Below are positions 1-11,086 of a stretch of DNA of 64,000 nt, piece by piece. The stretch is from Mycobacterium lepromatosis. Lineage in GTDB: Bacteria; Actinomycetota; Actinomycetes; Mycobacteriales; Mycobacteriaceae. A program made the position numbers and the translations under genes. Within the stretch, counting starts at the first letter, position 1; every line of letters starts with the position of its first letter. A model generated the notes under the pieces. It was not told where the DNA came from. It made no database searches and saw only the letters and a list, made by a program, of their open reading frames with translations. Location of the stretch: positions 1,488,001 through 1,552,000 of the forward strand of contig NZ_CP083405.1 of assembly GCF_000975265.2 (NCBI RefSeq), read 5' to 3'.

Positions 1-1
1 A

Positions 2-2056
2 CGTCCCACCGGGGAGTGGGCCGCCGCGATCTCCCGGCTATCCGATGCCGAGGTTGCGGTGGGGGAATGTGCCGCAGCGGTCGCCGAGGTTGACGACCGG
101 GTGCGTCGTCATGCCGTTCTAACTGAACGCGTCGCCGGACTGGCGCAACAACGGCTCGCTGCTGGACCTCGGTTGGCCGTTGCTCAGGCCGCTGCCGACA
201 AGGTCGCAGTCCTCACTCGCCAAGCACGTGAAGCTGAGCTAGTTGCAGCAGCTGCAGCCGCGACGAACGCTGCAGCAGTCGCAGCCCATACTTCGCGGCT
301 GCAACTGCTCGCCGAAATCGACACTCGTGCTGTCGTTCTTGCTGCCGTCCAGGACGAAGCCCAAGAAGCCGTCGACGTGGTGTCGACGATGCGTGCTGAT
401 GCTGAGGCGTCTGATGTGGCAGTCGAGGAGGCTACCGAGGCCCTGATGGCTGCCCAACAGCGTGCCGATATCGCCCGGCGCACCGTCGACCAGCTCGCCG
501 ACCGTCAGGAGGCGGACCGGTTGAGCACTCGGCTGGCCAAGATCGACGCCCTCCAAGGTGAGCGCGACCTAATCTGTACCGAGCTATCCGAGGTCACGTT
601 GACCGAGCAGCTATTGCAGCGCATCGAAAATGCCGCAGCCGCAGTGGATCGCACTGGTGACCAGCTGAAGTTGATCTCGGCGGCGGTGGAATTTACCGCC
701 GCCGCTGACATTGAACTCATCGTTGGTCAACAACGAGTATCGTTGGCGGCAGGACAAAGCTGGTCGACAACAGTTACCGGACCCACCGAAGTTGAGGTTC
801 TCGGTGTCCTGACTGCCTGCCTGATACCTGGCGCTACCGCACTGGATGCTCATTCTAAATACGCTGCAGCACAACAAGAATTATCCGTAGCGCTGGCTGC
901 CGGTGATGTCGTTGATCTTGCGGAAGCACGATGTGCCGACCAGCGGCGCCGTGAATTGCAAAGTAGCCTCGACCAGTTGAATGCCGCTCTGGCCGGCGTA
1001 TGTGGTGATGATCAGATCGACCAACTGCGGACACGGCTGGAGCAGTTACGCGACGGTCACCCTGGTGAAACTGATCTCTTAGCGGTGGACATCGGTTCTG
1101 CCCGTGCTGAACTCGAAGCTGCCGAAACGGCTCGCGCGGTCGCCGACTTCGAACGCGAGGTTCGTCGTCGTGCCTCAGCGGCTGCAAGCTTCCGTCTTGC
1201 CGAAACATCAGCTCGGGCAAATTTTTTATTGAAAAAAGCGGAAAATCAACGCGCTGAGCTCGATCAGGACACCAATCAGTTGGCCCAGCAGCGGGCGTCG
1301 GTCAGCGATGACGACCTGGCTTCAGCTGCGGAAACCGGTTTGCGGGCGGTGCAAACGGCGGAGCAACGGGCCGCCGAGCTGGCTGAAGAGTTGGTCATCG
1401 CGGCACCGGAAGCGGTGACCGCAGAATTGGTAGCTGCGACTGAGGCGGCTGAATCGTTGCGTGATCAACACGAAGATGCTGTCAGCGCATTGCGTGAGAT
1501 CAGCATCGAACTCTCGGTTTTCGGCACTGAGGGGCGGCAAGGCAAGCTCGACACCGCTGAGGCGGAGCGTGAACACGCGGTCAGCCAGCACACGCAGATC
1601 GGCCGTCGAGCGCGGGCCGTGCAACTTCTGCGTTCGGTAATGGCACGCCATCGCGACACCACACGGCTGCGTTACGTCGAGCCTTACCGCACAGAATTAC
1701 AACGGCTGGGCCGACCGGTGTTTGGTCCCACTTTCGAGGTCGACATCGACAGTGACTTGCGGATCCGCAGCCGCACCCTGGAGGGCATTACAGTGCCTTT
1801 CGAGTCCCTGTCAGGCGGAGCCAAAGAGCAACTTGGCATTCTGGCACGGTTTGCCGGCGCCACCTTAGTCGCCAAGGAAGATACCGTTCCGGTGGTGGTC
1901 GACGATGCGCTGGGATTCACCGATCCGGAACGGCTGGCCAAGATGGGGGAAGTGTTTGACACCGTGGGTGCGCACGGACAGGTGATCGTGCTGACATGTA
2001 GTCCCGACCGATACGATAGCTTCACGGGCGCACACCGCATCGATCTCAACGTTTAA
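2..2056 (+). CDS. SbcC/Rad50-like AAA ATPase, 3' part (Rv1278-like)
   Basis: The reading frame is open from base 2 with no stop, so the gene starts upstream of the window; about 684 residues are visible. Most of the product is Ala/Glu/Arg-rich heptad-like sequence, expected for a long coiled coil. The C-terminus holds an ABC-type signature (LSGGAKEQLGILARFAG) followed by a Walker B/D-loop segment (VPVVVDDALGFTDPERL) and a switch-like VIVLTCSPDRY. This is the C-terminal half of an SbcC/Rad50-type ATPase; the N-terminal Walker A lies outside. Such proteins pair with an SbcD-like nuclease, encoded just upstream (Rv1277) in M. tuberculosis. A role in DNA-end processing is inferred from family only. 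No frame break is seen. Confidence 0.85.
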   Translation, partial: RPTGEWAAAISRLSDAEVAVGECAAAVAEVDDRVRRHAVLTERVAGLAQQRLAAGPRLAVAQAAADKVAVLTRQAREAELVAAAAAATNAAAVAAHTSRLQLLAEIDTRAVVLAAVQDEAQEAVDVVSTMRADAEASDVAVEEATEALMAAQQRADIARRTVDQLADRQEADRLSTRLAKIDALQGERDLICTELSEVTLTEQLLQRIENAAAAVDRTGDQLKLISAAVEFTAAADIELIVGQQRVSLAAGQSWSTTVTGPTEVEVLGVLTACLIPGATALDAHSKYAAAQQELSVALAAGDVVDLAEARCADQRRRELQSSLDQLNAALAGVCGDDQIDQLRTRLEQLRDGHPGETDLLAVDIGSARAELEAAETARAVADFEREVRRRASAAASFRLAETSARANFLLKKAENQRAELDQDTNQLAQQRASVSDDDLASAAETGLRAVQTAEQRAAELAEELVIAAPEAVTAELVAATEAAESLRDQHEDAVSALREISIELSVFGTEGRQGKLDTAEAEREHAVSQHTQIGRRARAVQLLRSVMARHRDTTRLRYVEPYRTELQRLGRPVFGPTFEVDIDSDLRIRSRTLEGITVPFESLSGGAKEQLGILARFAGATLVAKEDTVPVVVDDALGFTDPERLAKMGEVFDTVGAHGQVIVLTCSPDRYDSFTGAHRIDLNV

Positions 2057-2129
2057 CTGTTCTGCGCAGGCCGGCTCGGCCTACCGCTACTCAGAAGGTG
2101 GTGGGCGATTTCTGCAGAATAGAACCAAT

Positions 2130-3260
2130 GGTGGTCCGACATCGATGAGGATGAATGCCAAGCGCCGGATGCGCGAGAAGCTGGCAGGACTGCCTGGTGT
2201 GCGATCGGCGCGTCGGCCGATCTCGCCGGGCAATGCCGAAGAAGGGTATGATTTGTACTACGTGAGCACCGGACACAAGTTTGCGTACCCGCGGTAATCT
2301 ATCCCGGGAGGCCCGGGAGTGGCGTATACAAAGAACAGTGGTGTCGCGACGCTGCTGCCGGTATTTATGTCATAATGATCGAACACCGTGGGGTCGGAAT
2401 GTCACCCCACGACTAGTTTGAGGTGTTGGCCCAATGCTCACCGTCAATCAGGTCGTCGACTATGTTGCAGCGGCGCTTGATGACGCCCAGATGAACTGAA
2501 CTCGGCCGTCATCTACAGCACCGATATCGCGGCGGGATTTGGTGTCCGTTACTTTGTCAAGGCGCCGGCGATGATCCTTGATTCGCTGTTATTGTCGTGG
2601 GGTGACATCGTGGTGGTGCGCGATGCCATTAGGGGCGGCTCCTGCCGGGCGATAATCCAGAAACTGCCGCGCTGGCGCTCAAGGTTCGCTAACTTGTCGA
2701 CGCATGACTAGATGGCATCGCGTCGGCGGGCCGGATTGCCGCGACAGTTCACGGCTACGTTAGGGCCTTGCTACTCGATTGCCAGTTCGACCTGTTGCTC
2801 AGTGGTCGAATTAATCTAATTAATCGTGGCAGGTACTGTCCGGGTTCGTCACGGTGGCTAGTCGCACAGTGCCATACCGTTATGAAATCGACTTGGTGAA
2901 CCACATCGCATTCCGCGACCTCGATTGCGCCGTTGAACCCGATAGCGTTCCGCTAGAACCGGCCACGGCGATACGTGCCACAGCCACCAATGTGGTTGCT
3001 TTCGAGGACGAGCCGTACAACTTGGTGACCGAGTTGCCGAAAGTCGGTTGACCAGCGATGGTGTTTTCCGGTGACTGCGATCTCGTCACACCATATGCGA
3101 TGGCCAAGTGTCTCGTGTCGTTGGTGCCGAATGCGGTGCTATTGATACGCCCGACGTGTTCGGTCGTGCGGTTGCTGTGGAAGGTGATCGACCTGGCCGC
3201 CGCAGCCGAAGGTGCCCTGTCGGCTATACTGCCGCTGCGGCGCTGTCTCAGTTCTGCATG
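2130..3260 (+). pseudogene. Alpha/beta hydrolase (TAP-like C-terminus), decayed
   Basis: No long frame spans this gap, but plus-strand pieces in different frames read as one hydrolase. They are an N-terminal fragment near 2142-2297, a central piece (VIYSTDIAAGFGVRY, about 2505-2700), then 2854-3051 (AFEDEPYNLVTELPK) and 3058-3261 (VFSGDCDLVTPYAMAKCLVSLVPNA). The last resembles the C-terminal segment of proline-iminopeptidase/TAP-like hydrolases that carries the acid residue. Several frameshifts and stops separate the pieces. The exact parent gene is not identified. It lies convergent to oppA and overlaps its 3' end slightly. Confidence 0.6.
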
Positions 3261-4921
3261 AATCCGATGGCGGTGTAGTTCAAGTCGCTGAAGCCGGTCG
3301 CGCCAAAGTTGGCCAGCGTGTTGCGGACGGCGACGTCGCCCGGAGATTGGGTTAGCGGCAAGCTGAACCCTTCGGCCCAGATCAGCTTGTCGACTTCGTT
3401 GGCCAACGCGCGCGCCTTAGCGGGATCTAGTTCGGCCAGCGTTTGTTCGATCGCGGCGTCTACTGCCGGGCTACTGATCTTGCCGAAATTGCTCTCTCCG
3501 TCGGATTGATAAATCTGGGTGAGCGCTGACAGTGGGAATGCGTCGCCGACCCAGCCGAACTGCACGATATCGAAAGCCCCCACGTTGACGTAGTTGGTGA
3601 AGAAGCCGCTGCCGGCTTTGGCTTGAAGTTCAAGTTTGACGCCGATTTGTGCTAGATTGTGCTGGGCGATCTGAGCAAACTCTCGGCTTCCCTGCGCGTC
3701 GTAGAACAGATAGCGGATGACTAGTTGACGGCCGTCCTTCTCCCGGAACTGACCGTTGAGCTTCCAGCCCAGGGCATCGAGCTCATGTTGCGCCTGCTTC
3801 GGATCGTAGCTGACAACGCCGCTGTTGTCCTGGTAGCCCTCCTGCCCGTCTATGTAGACGTGGTTGTTCAACGGCTCGGGATTATTGGCTAAGCCGTACT
3901 GAACTACCTTGGCGATGGTCCGCCGGTCGATGCCTTTGGACACCGCGAGGCGCAACCCCTTGTCGGCTAGGATGGCCCCAGTGGCTCCGTTGAACGTGAA
4001 GTGAGACCAGCGGGGGGCTGGGGTGCGCCGGATAGAGATGCCGTTGGTGCGCTGTGCGGTGATCAGCTGGTCTAGCGTGGCGACTCCGGTCGCATCGATC
4101 GTGTTGTTTTGCAATGCTGGTAGCCTTGCGGCGTCATCGAGGACCAAGTAGGTAATGCTTTTCAGGCGGGGTGTTGTCCCCCACCATTTCGGGTTGCGGG
4201 TCAACACGATCCGCTGTGTGGTTCGATCCAGTGACGACACAATAAACGGACCGGCTGACGGTCCCGGTCCGTCGAGCTGGCCCTTGTTGAACGTCTCGGG
4301 TGTGGCGGTCATCGTGGCAGGCAGCAGCATGCTATTGCCGGCGAACATGCCGCGCCACTCGGCGTACGGCTGGGAGAAGGTCACAACGGCCTGCCGATCG
4401 TTGACCCCAGGGCGTACTGATGCTACGCGCTCGCAGCCGCTGGTTCCGGCGATCTCGAATGCTTTATTCTTGCCGCTATTGGCGTGGATTTGGCGGTCGA
4501 TGTCTCGCCAAGTGATCGGCGTGCCGTCGGACCAGACCGCTTTTGGATTGATGGTGTAGGTGACCACTTGCGGGGAAGTGCTAGTGAGTTTGATGCTGGT
4601 GAAGTAGTTGATGTCGACAGTCGTCGAGCCGTCTGTACCGATGATGAACGCTCGCGGCATGGTGGCTTTCATCATTGAGGCGACCTCGGCGTTGTTGCCA
4701 TCGAGGTGCAGAATGTTGAAGTTTGCCGGAAAGTCGGTCAATGCCAGCCGCAAGTTTCCGCCGTCTTTTAGCGTGGCCGGATCCTGGGGGTTGATATCGT
4801 TGGTTTTGCCGAGCGTAGTGTTTCTTGCTGCGGACGGTACAAGACGGTTGCTTGCGGAGCATCCGGTCAGGATCAGGCCGACCACCAGCAATGCCGCGAC
4901 GACCCGACTAGGCATGATCAT
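3248..4921 (-). CDS. oppA: Peptide-binding lipoprotein of an oligopeptide ABC importer
   Basis: A 557-residue family 5 solute-binding protein, similar to M. tuberculosis Rv1280c. The N-terminus has a basic start, a hydrophobic stretch and a lipobox LTGC with Cys21, so it should be a lipoprotein anchored outside the membrane. Characteristic SBP_bac_5 segments follow ([19 protein letters not shown], and [20 protein letters not shown]). It captures peptides for the OppBC channel. The start overlaps the oppD stop by four bases (ATGA), which shows translational coupling as the last gene of oppB-oppC-oppD-oppA. ATG at codon 3 is an alternative start. The M. tuberculosis system is known to import peptides, including glutathione. 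Confidence 0.93.
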   Translation of the reverse strand: MIMPSRVVAALLVVGLILTGCSASNRLVPSAARNTTLGKTNDINPQDPATLKDGGNLRLALTDFPANFNILHLDGNNAEVASMMKATMPRAFIIGTDGSTTVDINYFTSIKLTSTSPQVVTYTINPKAVWSDGTPITWRDIDRQIHANSGKNKAFEIAGTSGCERVASVRPGVNDRQAVVTFSQPYAEWRGMFAGNSMLLPATMTATPETFNKGQLDGPGPSAGPFIVSSLDRTTQRIVLTRNPKWWGTTPRLKSITYLVLDDAARLPALQNNTIDATGVATLDQLITAQRTNGISIRRTPAPRWSHFTFNGATGAILADKGLRLAVSKGIDRRTIAKVVQYGLANNPEPLNNHVYIDGQEGYQDNSGVVSYDPKQAQHELDALGWKLNGQFREKDGRQLVIRYLFYDAQGSREFAQIAQHNLAQIGVKLELQAKAGSGFFTNYVNVGAFDIVQFGWVGDAFPLSALTQIYQSDGESNFGKISSPAVDAAIEQTLAELDPAKARALANEVDKLIWAEGFSLPLTQSPGDVAVRNTLANFGATGFSDLNYTAIGFMQN

Positions 4922-6747
4922 CCGACCTCCGGCCGTGGTACCGCGCCCAGCAACCTTCGCGTGTAATCATGCTGCGGATTGCGGAAGACATCGTGGCTGT
5001 TGCCTTGCTCGACAATGGTGCCGGCGAGCATCACGGCGACTTGATGCGCGAGATGTTTGATCACCGAAAGGTCGTGGGACACAAACAGGTACGACAGCCC
5101 GAACCGGTCTTGGAGGTCAAGTAACAGGTTAATGATGCCAGCTTGGATGGATACATCGAGTGCGGACACTGGTTCGTCTAGTGCCAGAATTTTGGGTCGC
5201 AATGCCAGTGCTCGCGCGATACCGATGCGCTGCTTTTGTCCGCCGGAGAACTCGGCCGGATAACGAGTTGCGTCGGCACGGCACAATCCCACGATGTCGA
5301 GCAGTTCAGCGACCCGCATGTGAGTATAATTCTTGCTGAAGCCATTGGCGTGCAACGGCTCGGCGATTAGTTCGAAGACTGGTAGTCGGGGGTCCAGCGA
5401 CGCTGCTGGGTCTTGGAACACAATTTGAATGTTGCGTCGCAGCGATCGTCGGCTTGCCCGGTTGAGCGTGGCGACATCGATGCCAAGCACTTCGATCGAT
5501 CCTGATTGTGGCGCAGCGAGTCTTAGGATTTCGTGCAGAGTGGTCGATTTACCTGATCCGGATTCACCGACGATCCCAAGGGTGCGACCCTGCTGCAACT
5601 CGAAATTGACACCGTTGACCGCGCGGATTTCACCGATAGCGCGGCGCAGCACCGCACCCTTGGTTAACCGATATGTTTTCACCAGATCCCGTACCCGCAC
5701 CACGACCGATGAATCGCTGGTTGCTGATGTGCGGGTGTCGATGTTGATGCCGTAGATGTCGGCGGCACTGCGCCCGTCGACCTGGTTGGTGCGGATGCAG
5801 GCTGCGCGGTGACCAGTCCTGACTTCGACCAAGTCTGGTTCTCGCAACCTGCATTCGTCGACTACCAGCGGGCAACGCGGTGCGAACGGGCATTCTTGTT
5901 GGAGGCCGGCCAACGAAGGGGGACCACCGGGTATTGGAACTAGCCGGGTTCCCTGTGTGGCGTCCAATCGAGGTACCGATCCCAACAGCCCTACGGTGTA
6001 GGGCATCTGGCGCTCCCGGTAGAGGTTGTGCACTCGGGTTGACTCGACGACCCGGCCAGCGTACATGACCAGCGCCTGGTCGGCGAACTCGGCTACCACA
6101 CCGAGATCATGGGTGATGATGAGCACACCGGCGCCAGTGACGTCGCGCGCCGTCTTGAGCACTTCTAGGATCTGCGCTTGCACGGTGACGTCTAGTGCGG
6201 TGGTGGGCTCGTCGCAGATCAGCAGGTCGGGATCGTTGGCGATCGCGGTAGCGATGACCACCCGTTGCCGTTCACCACCGGACAGCTCGTGCGGAAAGGC
6301 GCGAGCGCGACGTTCTGGCTGGGCAATTCCAACTAGCTCAAGTAGTTCCACGGCGCGTCGGTGAGCAGCCTTCTTTCCCACCCGCGGCTGGTGCACCTTA
6401 ATTGCCTCGGTGATCTGGTCACCAACGGTGTAGACTGGGGTTAGTGCAGACATAGGATTTTGGAAGACGGTGCCAATCGCTTTGCCGCGAAACCGCGACA
6501 TTGTCTTGTCGGCAAGCCCCACGAGTTCGGTGTCGTGTAGCCGGATCGAGCCGTGCACCTGAGCGTATTCCGGAAGCAAGCCCACTATTGCCATCGCTGC
6601 TGCGGACTTACCCGAACCCGATTCACCGACCATGGCTACAACTTCTCCGGCGTCGATGCGATAGCTGATGCCGCGCACCGCGGCCACCGGTTCACCATTT
6701 GTTCTGAACGTGACGGCTAGGTCGGTTACCTCCAGTAGCGGGCTCAT
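4918..6747 (-). CDS. oppD: Oligopeptide importer ATPase with two fused ABC domains
   Basis: A 609-residue protein joining two ABC ATPases (OppD plus OppF), as in Rv1281c. The first half has Walker A GESGSGKS at residues 41-48, signature LSGGERQRV and Walker [13 protein letters not shown]. It ends with the Cys-containing oligopeptide-transporter motif ([15 protein letters not shown]). The second half has [25 protein letters not shown] and [12 protein letters not shown] chose the ATG at 6747 ([10 protein letters not shown]) over a longer upstream frame. It overlaps the oppC stop by one base (TGATG) and gives the family length. It powers import through OppBC from the cytoplasmic face. Confidence 0.94.
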   Translation of the reverse strand: MSPLLEVTDLAVTFRTNGEPVAAVRGISYRIDAGEVVAMVGESGSGKSAAAMAIVGLLPEYAQVHGSIRLHDTELVGLADKTMSRFRGKAIGTVFQNPMSALTPVYTVGDQITEAIKVHQPRVGKKAAHRRAVELLELVGIAQPERRARAFPHELSGGERQRVVIATAIANDPDLLICDEPTTALDVTVQAQILEVLKTARDVTGAGVLIITHDLGVVAEFADQALVMYAGRVVESTRVHNLYRERQMPYTVGLLGSVPRLDATQGTRLVPIPGGPPSLAGLQQECPFAPRCPLVVDECRLREPDLVEVRTGHRAACIRTNQVDGRSAADIYGINIDTRTSATSDSSVVVRVRDLVKTYRLTKGAVLRRAIGEIRAVNGVNFELQQGRTLGIVGESGSGKSTTLHEILRLAAPQSGSIEVLGIDVATLNRASRRSLRRNIQIVFQDPAASLDPRLPVFELIAEPLHANGFSKNYTHMRVAELLDIVGLCRADATRYPAEFSGGQKQRIGIARALALRPKILALDEPVSALDVSIQAGIINLLLDLQDRFGLSYLFVSHDLSVIKHLAHQVAVMLAGTIVEQGNSHDVFRNPQHDYTRRLLGAVPRPEVG

Positions 6748-7643
6748 CACCGTAGGATCTTGCTGACCGGGTCGAACGCATCGCGCAAACCATCGCCGGT
6801 CAGGTTGGCGCAAACCAGAATTACCACCAACACGCCGGCTGGACACAAGAAAACCCAAGGGAACGTGGTTGCGGACTGAGTGCCGTTGGCGATCAAAGTG
6901 CCTAACGATACATCCGGTGGCTTAATGCCGAAACCGAGAAAGCTCAAACCAGTTTCGGCCAGGATGGCGGAGCCCACGTTGAGTGTGGCGTCGATAATCA
7001 AGATTGACGCCACGTTGGGTACCACGTGGCCAACGATGATGCGACGACTGGAAACGCCCATATACCTTCCGGCCCTGATGAATTCGCGTTTGCGCAAGCT
7101 CATGGTCATGCCGCGCACCATGCGAGAGCTGACCATCCAGCCAAAGCCGGCCAGCAGCAGAACGAGCAGCATAATGTTGTCCGAACTCTTGGTTCGTGGT
7201 GACATGATGGCGATGAGGACGAAACTGGGCACCACCAGCAATAGGTCGACCATCCACATCAGTACTCGATCCCGCCAGCGCCCGAAATAACCCGCGATCG
7301 ACCCGACGGTGGCGGCGATGCTAGTGGATATAAACGCCACACAGACACCGATCAACATAGATTTCTGCATTCCCCGCAGCGTTTGTGCCAACAAGTCCTG
7401 TCCCAGCGCGTTAGTGCCCAGCCAGTGCCGGGTGTTCGGTGGCTGCAGCAGTGCGTTGAAATCAAGATCGTCGTAGGAATAGGGCAGCAGCGACGGCAGC
7501 AAATAGCAGGCGACGAACAGCAGTACTAGCAGTACTAGAGATGCCGACGCGGTTCGGTTGTGCGCAAACCGGCGCAGCACTAAGGTGCGCCGAGAAGCGA
7601 AATTTGCTTCTTCCAAACTGGATAGGTCTTCGGTGAGGATCAC
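6747..7643 (-). CDS. oppC: Oligopeptide ABC importer permease
   Basis: A 298-residue inner-membrane permease of the DppC/OppC family, similar to Rv1282c. It has an N-terminal membrane segment ([19 protein letters not shown]) and the OppC_N region ([14 protein letters not shown]). A binding-protein-dependent permease domain with several hydrophobic segments follows. The ATPase-contact EAA loop is visible as a Gly-rich stretch around [18 protein letters not shown]. It forms the channel with OppB. Its start overlaps the oppB stop by four bases. The product is a few residues longer at the N-terminus than I recall for the M. tuberculosis protein, so the start is slightly uncertain. Confidence 0.93.
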   Translation of the reverse strand: MILTEDLSSLEEANFASRRTLVLRRFAHNRTASASLVLLVLLFVACYLLPSLLPYSYDDLDFNALLQPPNTRHWLGTNALGQDLLAQTLRGMQKSMLIGVCVAFISTSIAATVGSIAGYFGRWRDRVLMWMVDLLLVVPSFVLIAIMSPRTKSSDNIMLLVLLLAGFGWMVSSRMVRGMTMSLRKREFIRAGRYMGVSSRRIIVGHVVPNVASILIIDATLNVGSAILAETGLSFLGFGIKPPDVSLGTLIANGTQSATTFPWVFLCPAGVLVVILVCANLTGDGLRDAFDPVSKILR

Positions 7644-8617
7644 GACACTCGGACCCGCGGGTCAAGTGCTGCATAAATGACATCGGAGAGTAAGCCGGCT
7701 AACAGTATGACCGTGCCGAAGAAGACCGTGATGGCCGCGATAATATTGGTGTCCTGATTAGCGACACCCTGCACCATCCATTCACCCATGCCGTGCCAGC
7801 CGAAAATCTTCTCGACGAACAAGGCTCCGGTGACCAGCCCGGCGACCCCATAGGCGAACAGGGTAGCCATCGGGATTAGTGCGGTACGCAATCCGTGTTT
7901 CAGCAGCGCGCGTCGACGGGTGAGCCCTTTGGCGCGGGCCGTCCGAATGAAATCTTGGCTGAGGACGTCGAGCATCGCGTTGCGCTGATATCGGCTGTAT
8001 CCAGCGGCACCAATCAGCGCCAGCGTCAGCGTGGGCAGGATCAAATGCCGCAACCGGTCGATTATGTGAGCCCACACCCCACCGTAGATGCTCGGCGACG
8101 TCTCTCCGGTGTAGTCGAAGAGCTGGATGCCAACGGCCCAGTTCACCCGCAGCGCGCTTAAGATCAACAGGTTGGCGATCACGAATGTCGGTGTGCTAAG
8201 CACCAGCAACGCCAGCAGGGTGACCATGCGGTCGCTGAGTTGGTACTGGCGTATAGCACCCCATGCCCCGGCTGCCACGCCCAGTACCGTTCCTGTCACG
8301 GAGCCAATGGTCAGCAACCGCAGGCTGACTCCAACACGGCGGCCCAAGGTGGCGCCTACCGGTTGCCCGGTGATGGTGATGCCAAAATCGCCGCGTATGG
8401 CGTGCGAGGCCCAGTTTGCGTAGCGAATTGGTATGGGCTTGTCCAAGCCGAGTTCATGGGCTTTGGTGTCAACCATGGCTTGCGGCGGGTGGGGACTGCG
8501 CTGCAGCAAGCTGTCCAGCGGCGCGAAAGCCATTGAAGTTAGACAATAGGTCAGAAACGATGCCAGCGCTAGCAGCACGACGTAGTTGAGTAATCGGCGT
8601 GCCAAAAAGCGAATCAT
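7640..8617 (-). CDS. oppB: Oligopeptide ABC importer permease, first gene of the opp operon
   Basis: A 325-residue DppB/OppB permease similar to Rv1283c. It opens with a membrane segment after MIRFLARRLLNYVVLLALAS and has the conserved extracytoplasmic N-terminal domain. An EAA-type loop near RTARAKGLTRRRALLKHGLR contacts the ATPase. The frame is open 34 codons further upstream, but the ATG at 8617 matches the family start and length. It is the promoter-proximal gene of oppBCDA, divergent from the dead carbonic anhydrase gene. The shared upstream region is 8618-8853. Confidence 0.93.
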   Translation of the reverse strand: MIRFLARRLLNYVVLLALASFLTYCLTSMAFAPLDSLLQRSPHPPQAMVDTKAHELGLDKPIPIRYANWASHAIRGDFGITITGQPVGATLGRRVGVSLRLLTIGSVTGTVLGVAAGAWGAIRQYQLSDRMVTLLALLVLSTPTFVIANLLILSALRVNWAVGIQLFDYTGETSPSIYGGVWAHIIDRLRHLILPTLTLALIGAAGYSRYQRNAMLDVLSQDFIRTARAKGLTRRRALLKHGLRTALIPMATLFAYGVAGLVTGALFVEKIFGWHGMGEWMVQGVANQDTNIIAAITVFFGTVILLAGLLSDVIYAALDPRVRVS

Positions 8618-8853
8618 GGCTGACCATCCCGCTCGTGTCGCATTGGGACAGATTAGCGAGCTGACAGGAATATAGTGACATTGCACAGTACTGACGCAGT
8701 GATCGGCGTCGCGTAGCACGACGGTGCGCCGGGCTGGACTGTTTTAATCGAGCTGATGCTCATGCGTGAAATCCGAGTGATCAACTGTATAAAATTGACC
8801 GCGAAATTGATCTGTGTAGCAAATTCCATATTGCGATACTAAAGGAGGTTTGC
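8618..8853. other. Divergent intergenic region between oppB and canA remnant
   Basis: About 236 bases between two divergent starts. It should hold the opp promoter (minus strand) and the promoter of the former carbonic anhydrase gene. A strong Shine-Dalgarno sequence (AAAGGAGG) sits just before the canA start at 8854 and remains intact although that gene is dead. No other gene is evident. Confidence 0.5.
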
Positions 8854-9342
8854 ATGGTGATTACCGATGATTATTTGGCTAACAATGCTAAATGTGCGAC
8901 CATCTTCGTGGGGCTGCTTTCTATGCTGTTGAGCAAACATGTCGCAGTGGTCGTATGTATGGATGCGCGGCTCGACGTTTACCGTCTGCTGGGCCTCAAC
9001 GAGAGGAGGCCCACGTCATCCGGAACGTCGGATGGCGTCGTCACTGACAACGCCATCAGCTCGCCGGCTATCAGCCAGCGGTTACTTAGAACTCGGTAGA
9101 TCATACTGATTCACCACACCGACTGCGGGATGCTTACCTTAACCGAAGACTTCAAGCGCGTTATCCAGGACGAGACCGGTGTGAAACCGTCATGGGCGGC
9201 CGAGGCCTTCCCCGATGTCAAGGCAGACATCTGCCAGTCGTTGTGCCGCATCTGGAACAGTCCACTTGTAACCAAACATGTGTTCTTGCGTAGGTTTGTC
9301 TTCGACGTCGCCAGCGGCAAGCTTAATGAGGTCACGCTTTAG
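8854..9342 (+). pseudogene. canA: Beta-carbonic anhydrase (Rv1284-like), recently inactivated
   Basis: Translation gives MVITDDYLANNAKCATIFV and SKHVAVVVCMDARLDVYRLLG. After an internal TAG at 9097 the same frame continues as IILIHHTDCGML and later FVFDVASGKLNEVT. This is a small beta-class carbonic anhydrase (CO2 to bicarbonate). The zinc-site motifs CMDAR and HHTDCGM survive. Near 9003-9042 the frame slips (one base lost, then one gained), garbling the segment that normally reads like GEAHVIRNAG. The TAG replaces what is normally a Glu codon. Only these few lesions separate it from an intact gene of about 163 codons, and its ribosome-binding site is still good. Confidence 0.88.
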
Positions 9343-9545
9343 TCCGCAACAATGCAGCCCGCATAGCGGGGTGGAGCAAGCTAGGAAAAATTCTTCGAGA
9401 TTGCCGTCAGGGACTACGTTATCCCTAGGGTACCATAATCCAAAAAGCAATCTTGGCGATTGTTTGAATCCTCCTGATCTGTAGTGCGGCAACTGTGCCA
9501 ATTGATTACGCCTGGCAGGCGCGGATCACCAAGCTGGCCCATGCG
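9343..9545. other. Unassigned decayed sequence
   Basis: Roughly 200 bases between the carbonic anhydrase remnant and a thioesterase remnant. No frame or recognisable motif could be supported on either strand. Confidence 0.3.
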
Positions 9546-9975
9546 TCAGCCGACCGTATAGATGGCAAACGCCTTAGCGAGCAGTCGGTCTTGTGGATCG
9601 ATGATCTCGGTCTTGTAGTTGAACAGTGACCGACCACGCCGCAATACTCAGCCCACTCCGATTACATCGTTGGCTCGTGCCGGCGCCATAAAGTCCAGCG
9701 TCATCGACACCGTCCCACGCCTCGGAGTTCGGGGGCGCTGCTGCGCCCACACCAGGCCGCCACAATGACGGTCAGATTAGCAGACTTGGCTAGGGCGGCG
9801 ATGACGCCGCCATGCACCTTGTCCCCGACGGTGACCTTGGACAGGTCCCAAGGCAGCCGCACTTCGCCGTTGGAGAGCTGGGCGGTGATGATTCCCAGCG
9901 TGGCGACACGCGGCTACTGGGACAGGAATTGCGCGATGACGTCGCGGCCATTGCGTGGTCCCGTAGCATCGTAAG
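9546..9975 (-). pseudogene. PaaI-like hotdog thioesterase remnant
   Basis: Two minus-strand pieces in different frames form one hotdog thioesterase. The first (about 9760-9960) reads ATLGIITAQLSNGEVRLPW and VTVGDKVHGGVIAALA, containing the typical HGG substrate-binding motif. The second (about 9546-9745) reads GVGTVSMTLDFMAPARAND, then after a stop VLRRGRSLFNYKTEIID and ends AKAFAIYTVG. A frameshift near 9745 and an in-frame stop make it a pseudogene. The specific acyl-CoA substrate is unknown. Confidence 0.75.
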
Positions 9976-10189
9976 GAGCCGGTTATTTATCCATGTTGTC
10001 GCACCACCAGGAGTCGCCGAAAGAGGAGTCTGAGGAGCCTGGTCTTGTTAATCCCTTTTCGCGGGCAGGGCTGGGGGTAGGCTGGTTCTGTTGAGGACAA
10101 CATAAAGTAAAGATGGTTATTTCTGCCAAATTTATCGGGAATTTTAGCAGGAATCTTATTATTAGCGATGTAAAGTCTGGCCCCACGGT
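9976..10189. other. Intergenic, upstream of cysD remnant
   Basis: About 210 bases separating the divergent thioesterase and cysD remnants. It presumably held their promoters. No gene is supported here. Confidence 0.3.
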
Positions 10190-11082
10190 TGGTCAATAAG
10201 AATTGAGCTACTTGCGTTCGCTCGAGGCTGCTGAGGTCTATATTAATTATTCGTGAGTTGGCCGCCGAGTTCGAGCGGTCGGTGCCGTTGTTCGCGGGTG
10301 GCAAAGATTCCATTGTTATGCCGCCCTTGGTGCTCAAGGCTTTCCGGCCTAGGGGTTCCTGTTCCCGGTGCTGCATGTCAATACGACGGGTTCATCGCGA
10401 TCCGCGATGAACCCGTAGCGGAGTCCGTGTGTGTGCTTACTCGTGTCGTCGTTTCAAGACGATATCGACATCGGGCGGGTCGTTGAAATGATCTCGTCGA
10501 GAAATCCGATTCAAACCGTGACGTTGTTGCGTGCCATCCGGGAAAACAAGTTCGACGCGGCATTCGGAGGAGCGCAGCGTAAAGAGGAGAAGGTGCGTGA
10601 CAAGAAGCGGGTGTTCGGTTTCAGTGACGAATTCGACCAGTGGGCCCCTCAAAGCTCCGCGGCACGAACTGTGGAATCTCTACAATGATCGACACCACCA
10701 GGGCGAGTACATCCGAGTCTTCCCGTTGTTCAATTGGACCTAGTTCGACACTTGGTCATACACCAGAACTGGGAAGGTTACGTTGCTGTCAATCTGTTGC
10801 ACACACCGGCGCAAGGTGTTCACCCGCGACGGCATTTTGCCGGCCGTACATCGGCACATGTAACCACACGCCGATGAGCCGGTATATCAAGGCGATGGTG
10901 CGATTCCGCACCATCGGGAACGTAGCTTGCACCGGATGCGTCGAGTCGACGGTATCAACCGTAGCTGAGGTTGTCGTCGAGATTGCGATGTTTCGGCTGG
11001 ACCGAGCGCAGGTTAGACCAGGGCTGACGACCGGATCTCTGAGGTTGGTAGGGAAGACCGTAAACGGCAAGATTACTTCTGA
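10190..11082 (+). pseudogene. cysD: Sulfate adenylyltransferase subunit 2 remnant
   Basis: Plus-strand fragments in shifting frames match CysD along its length. They are LSYLRSLEAAE, then ELAAEFERSVPLFAGGKDSIVM (10256-10320, the PP-loop SGGKDS region), VLHVNTTGFIAIRDEPVAES and QDDIDIGRVVEMISSRNPIQ. These are followed by [39 protein letters not shown] and a C-terminus ending KRQDYF. Stops and frameshifts occur throughout, for example after FNWT at 10741. CysD with CysN makes adenosine 5'-phosphosulfate from sulfate and ATP. It lies directly upstream of the cysN remnant. Confidence 0.9.
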
Positions 11083-11086
11083 TCTG

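Noticed and set aside
184..2049. Long antisense frames opposite the SbcC-like gene
   Set aside because: Low-complexity Ala/Ser/Thr-rich shadows of a high-G+C coding strand.
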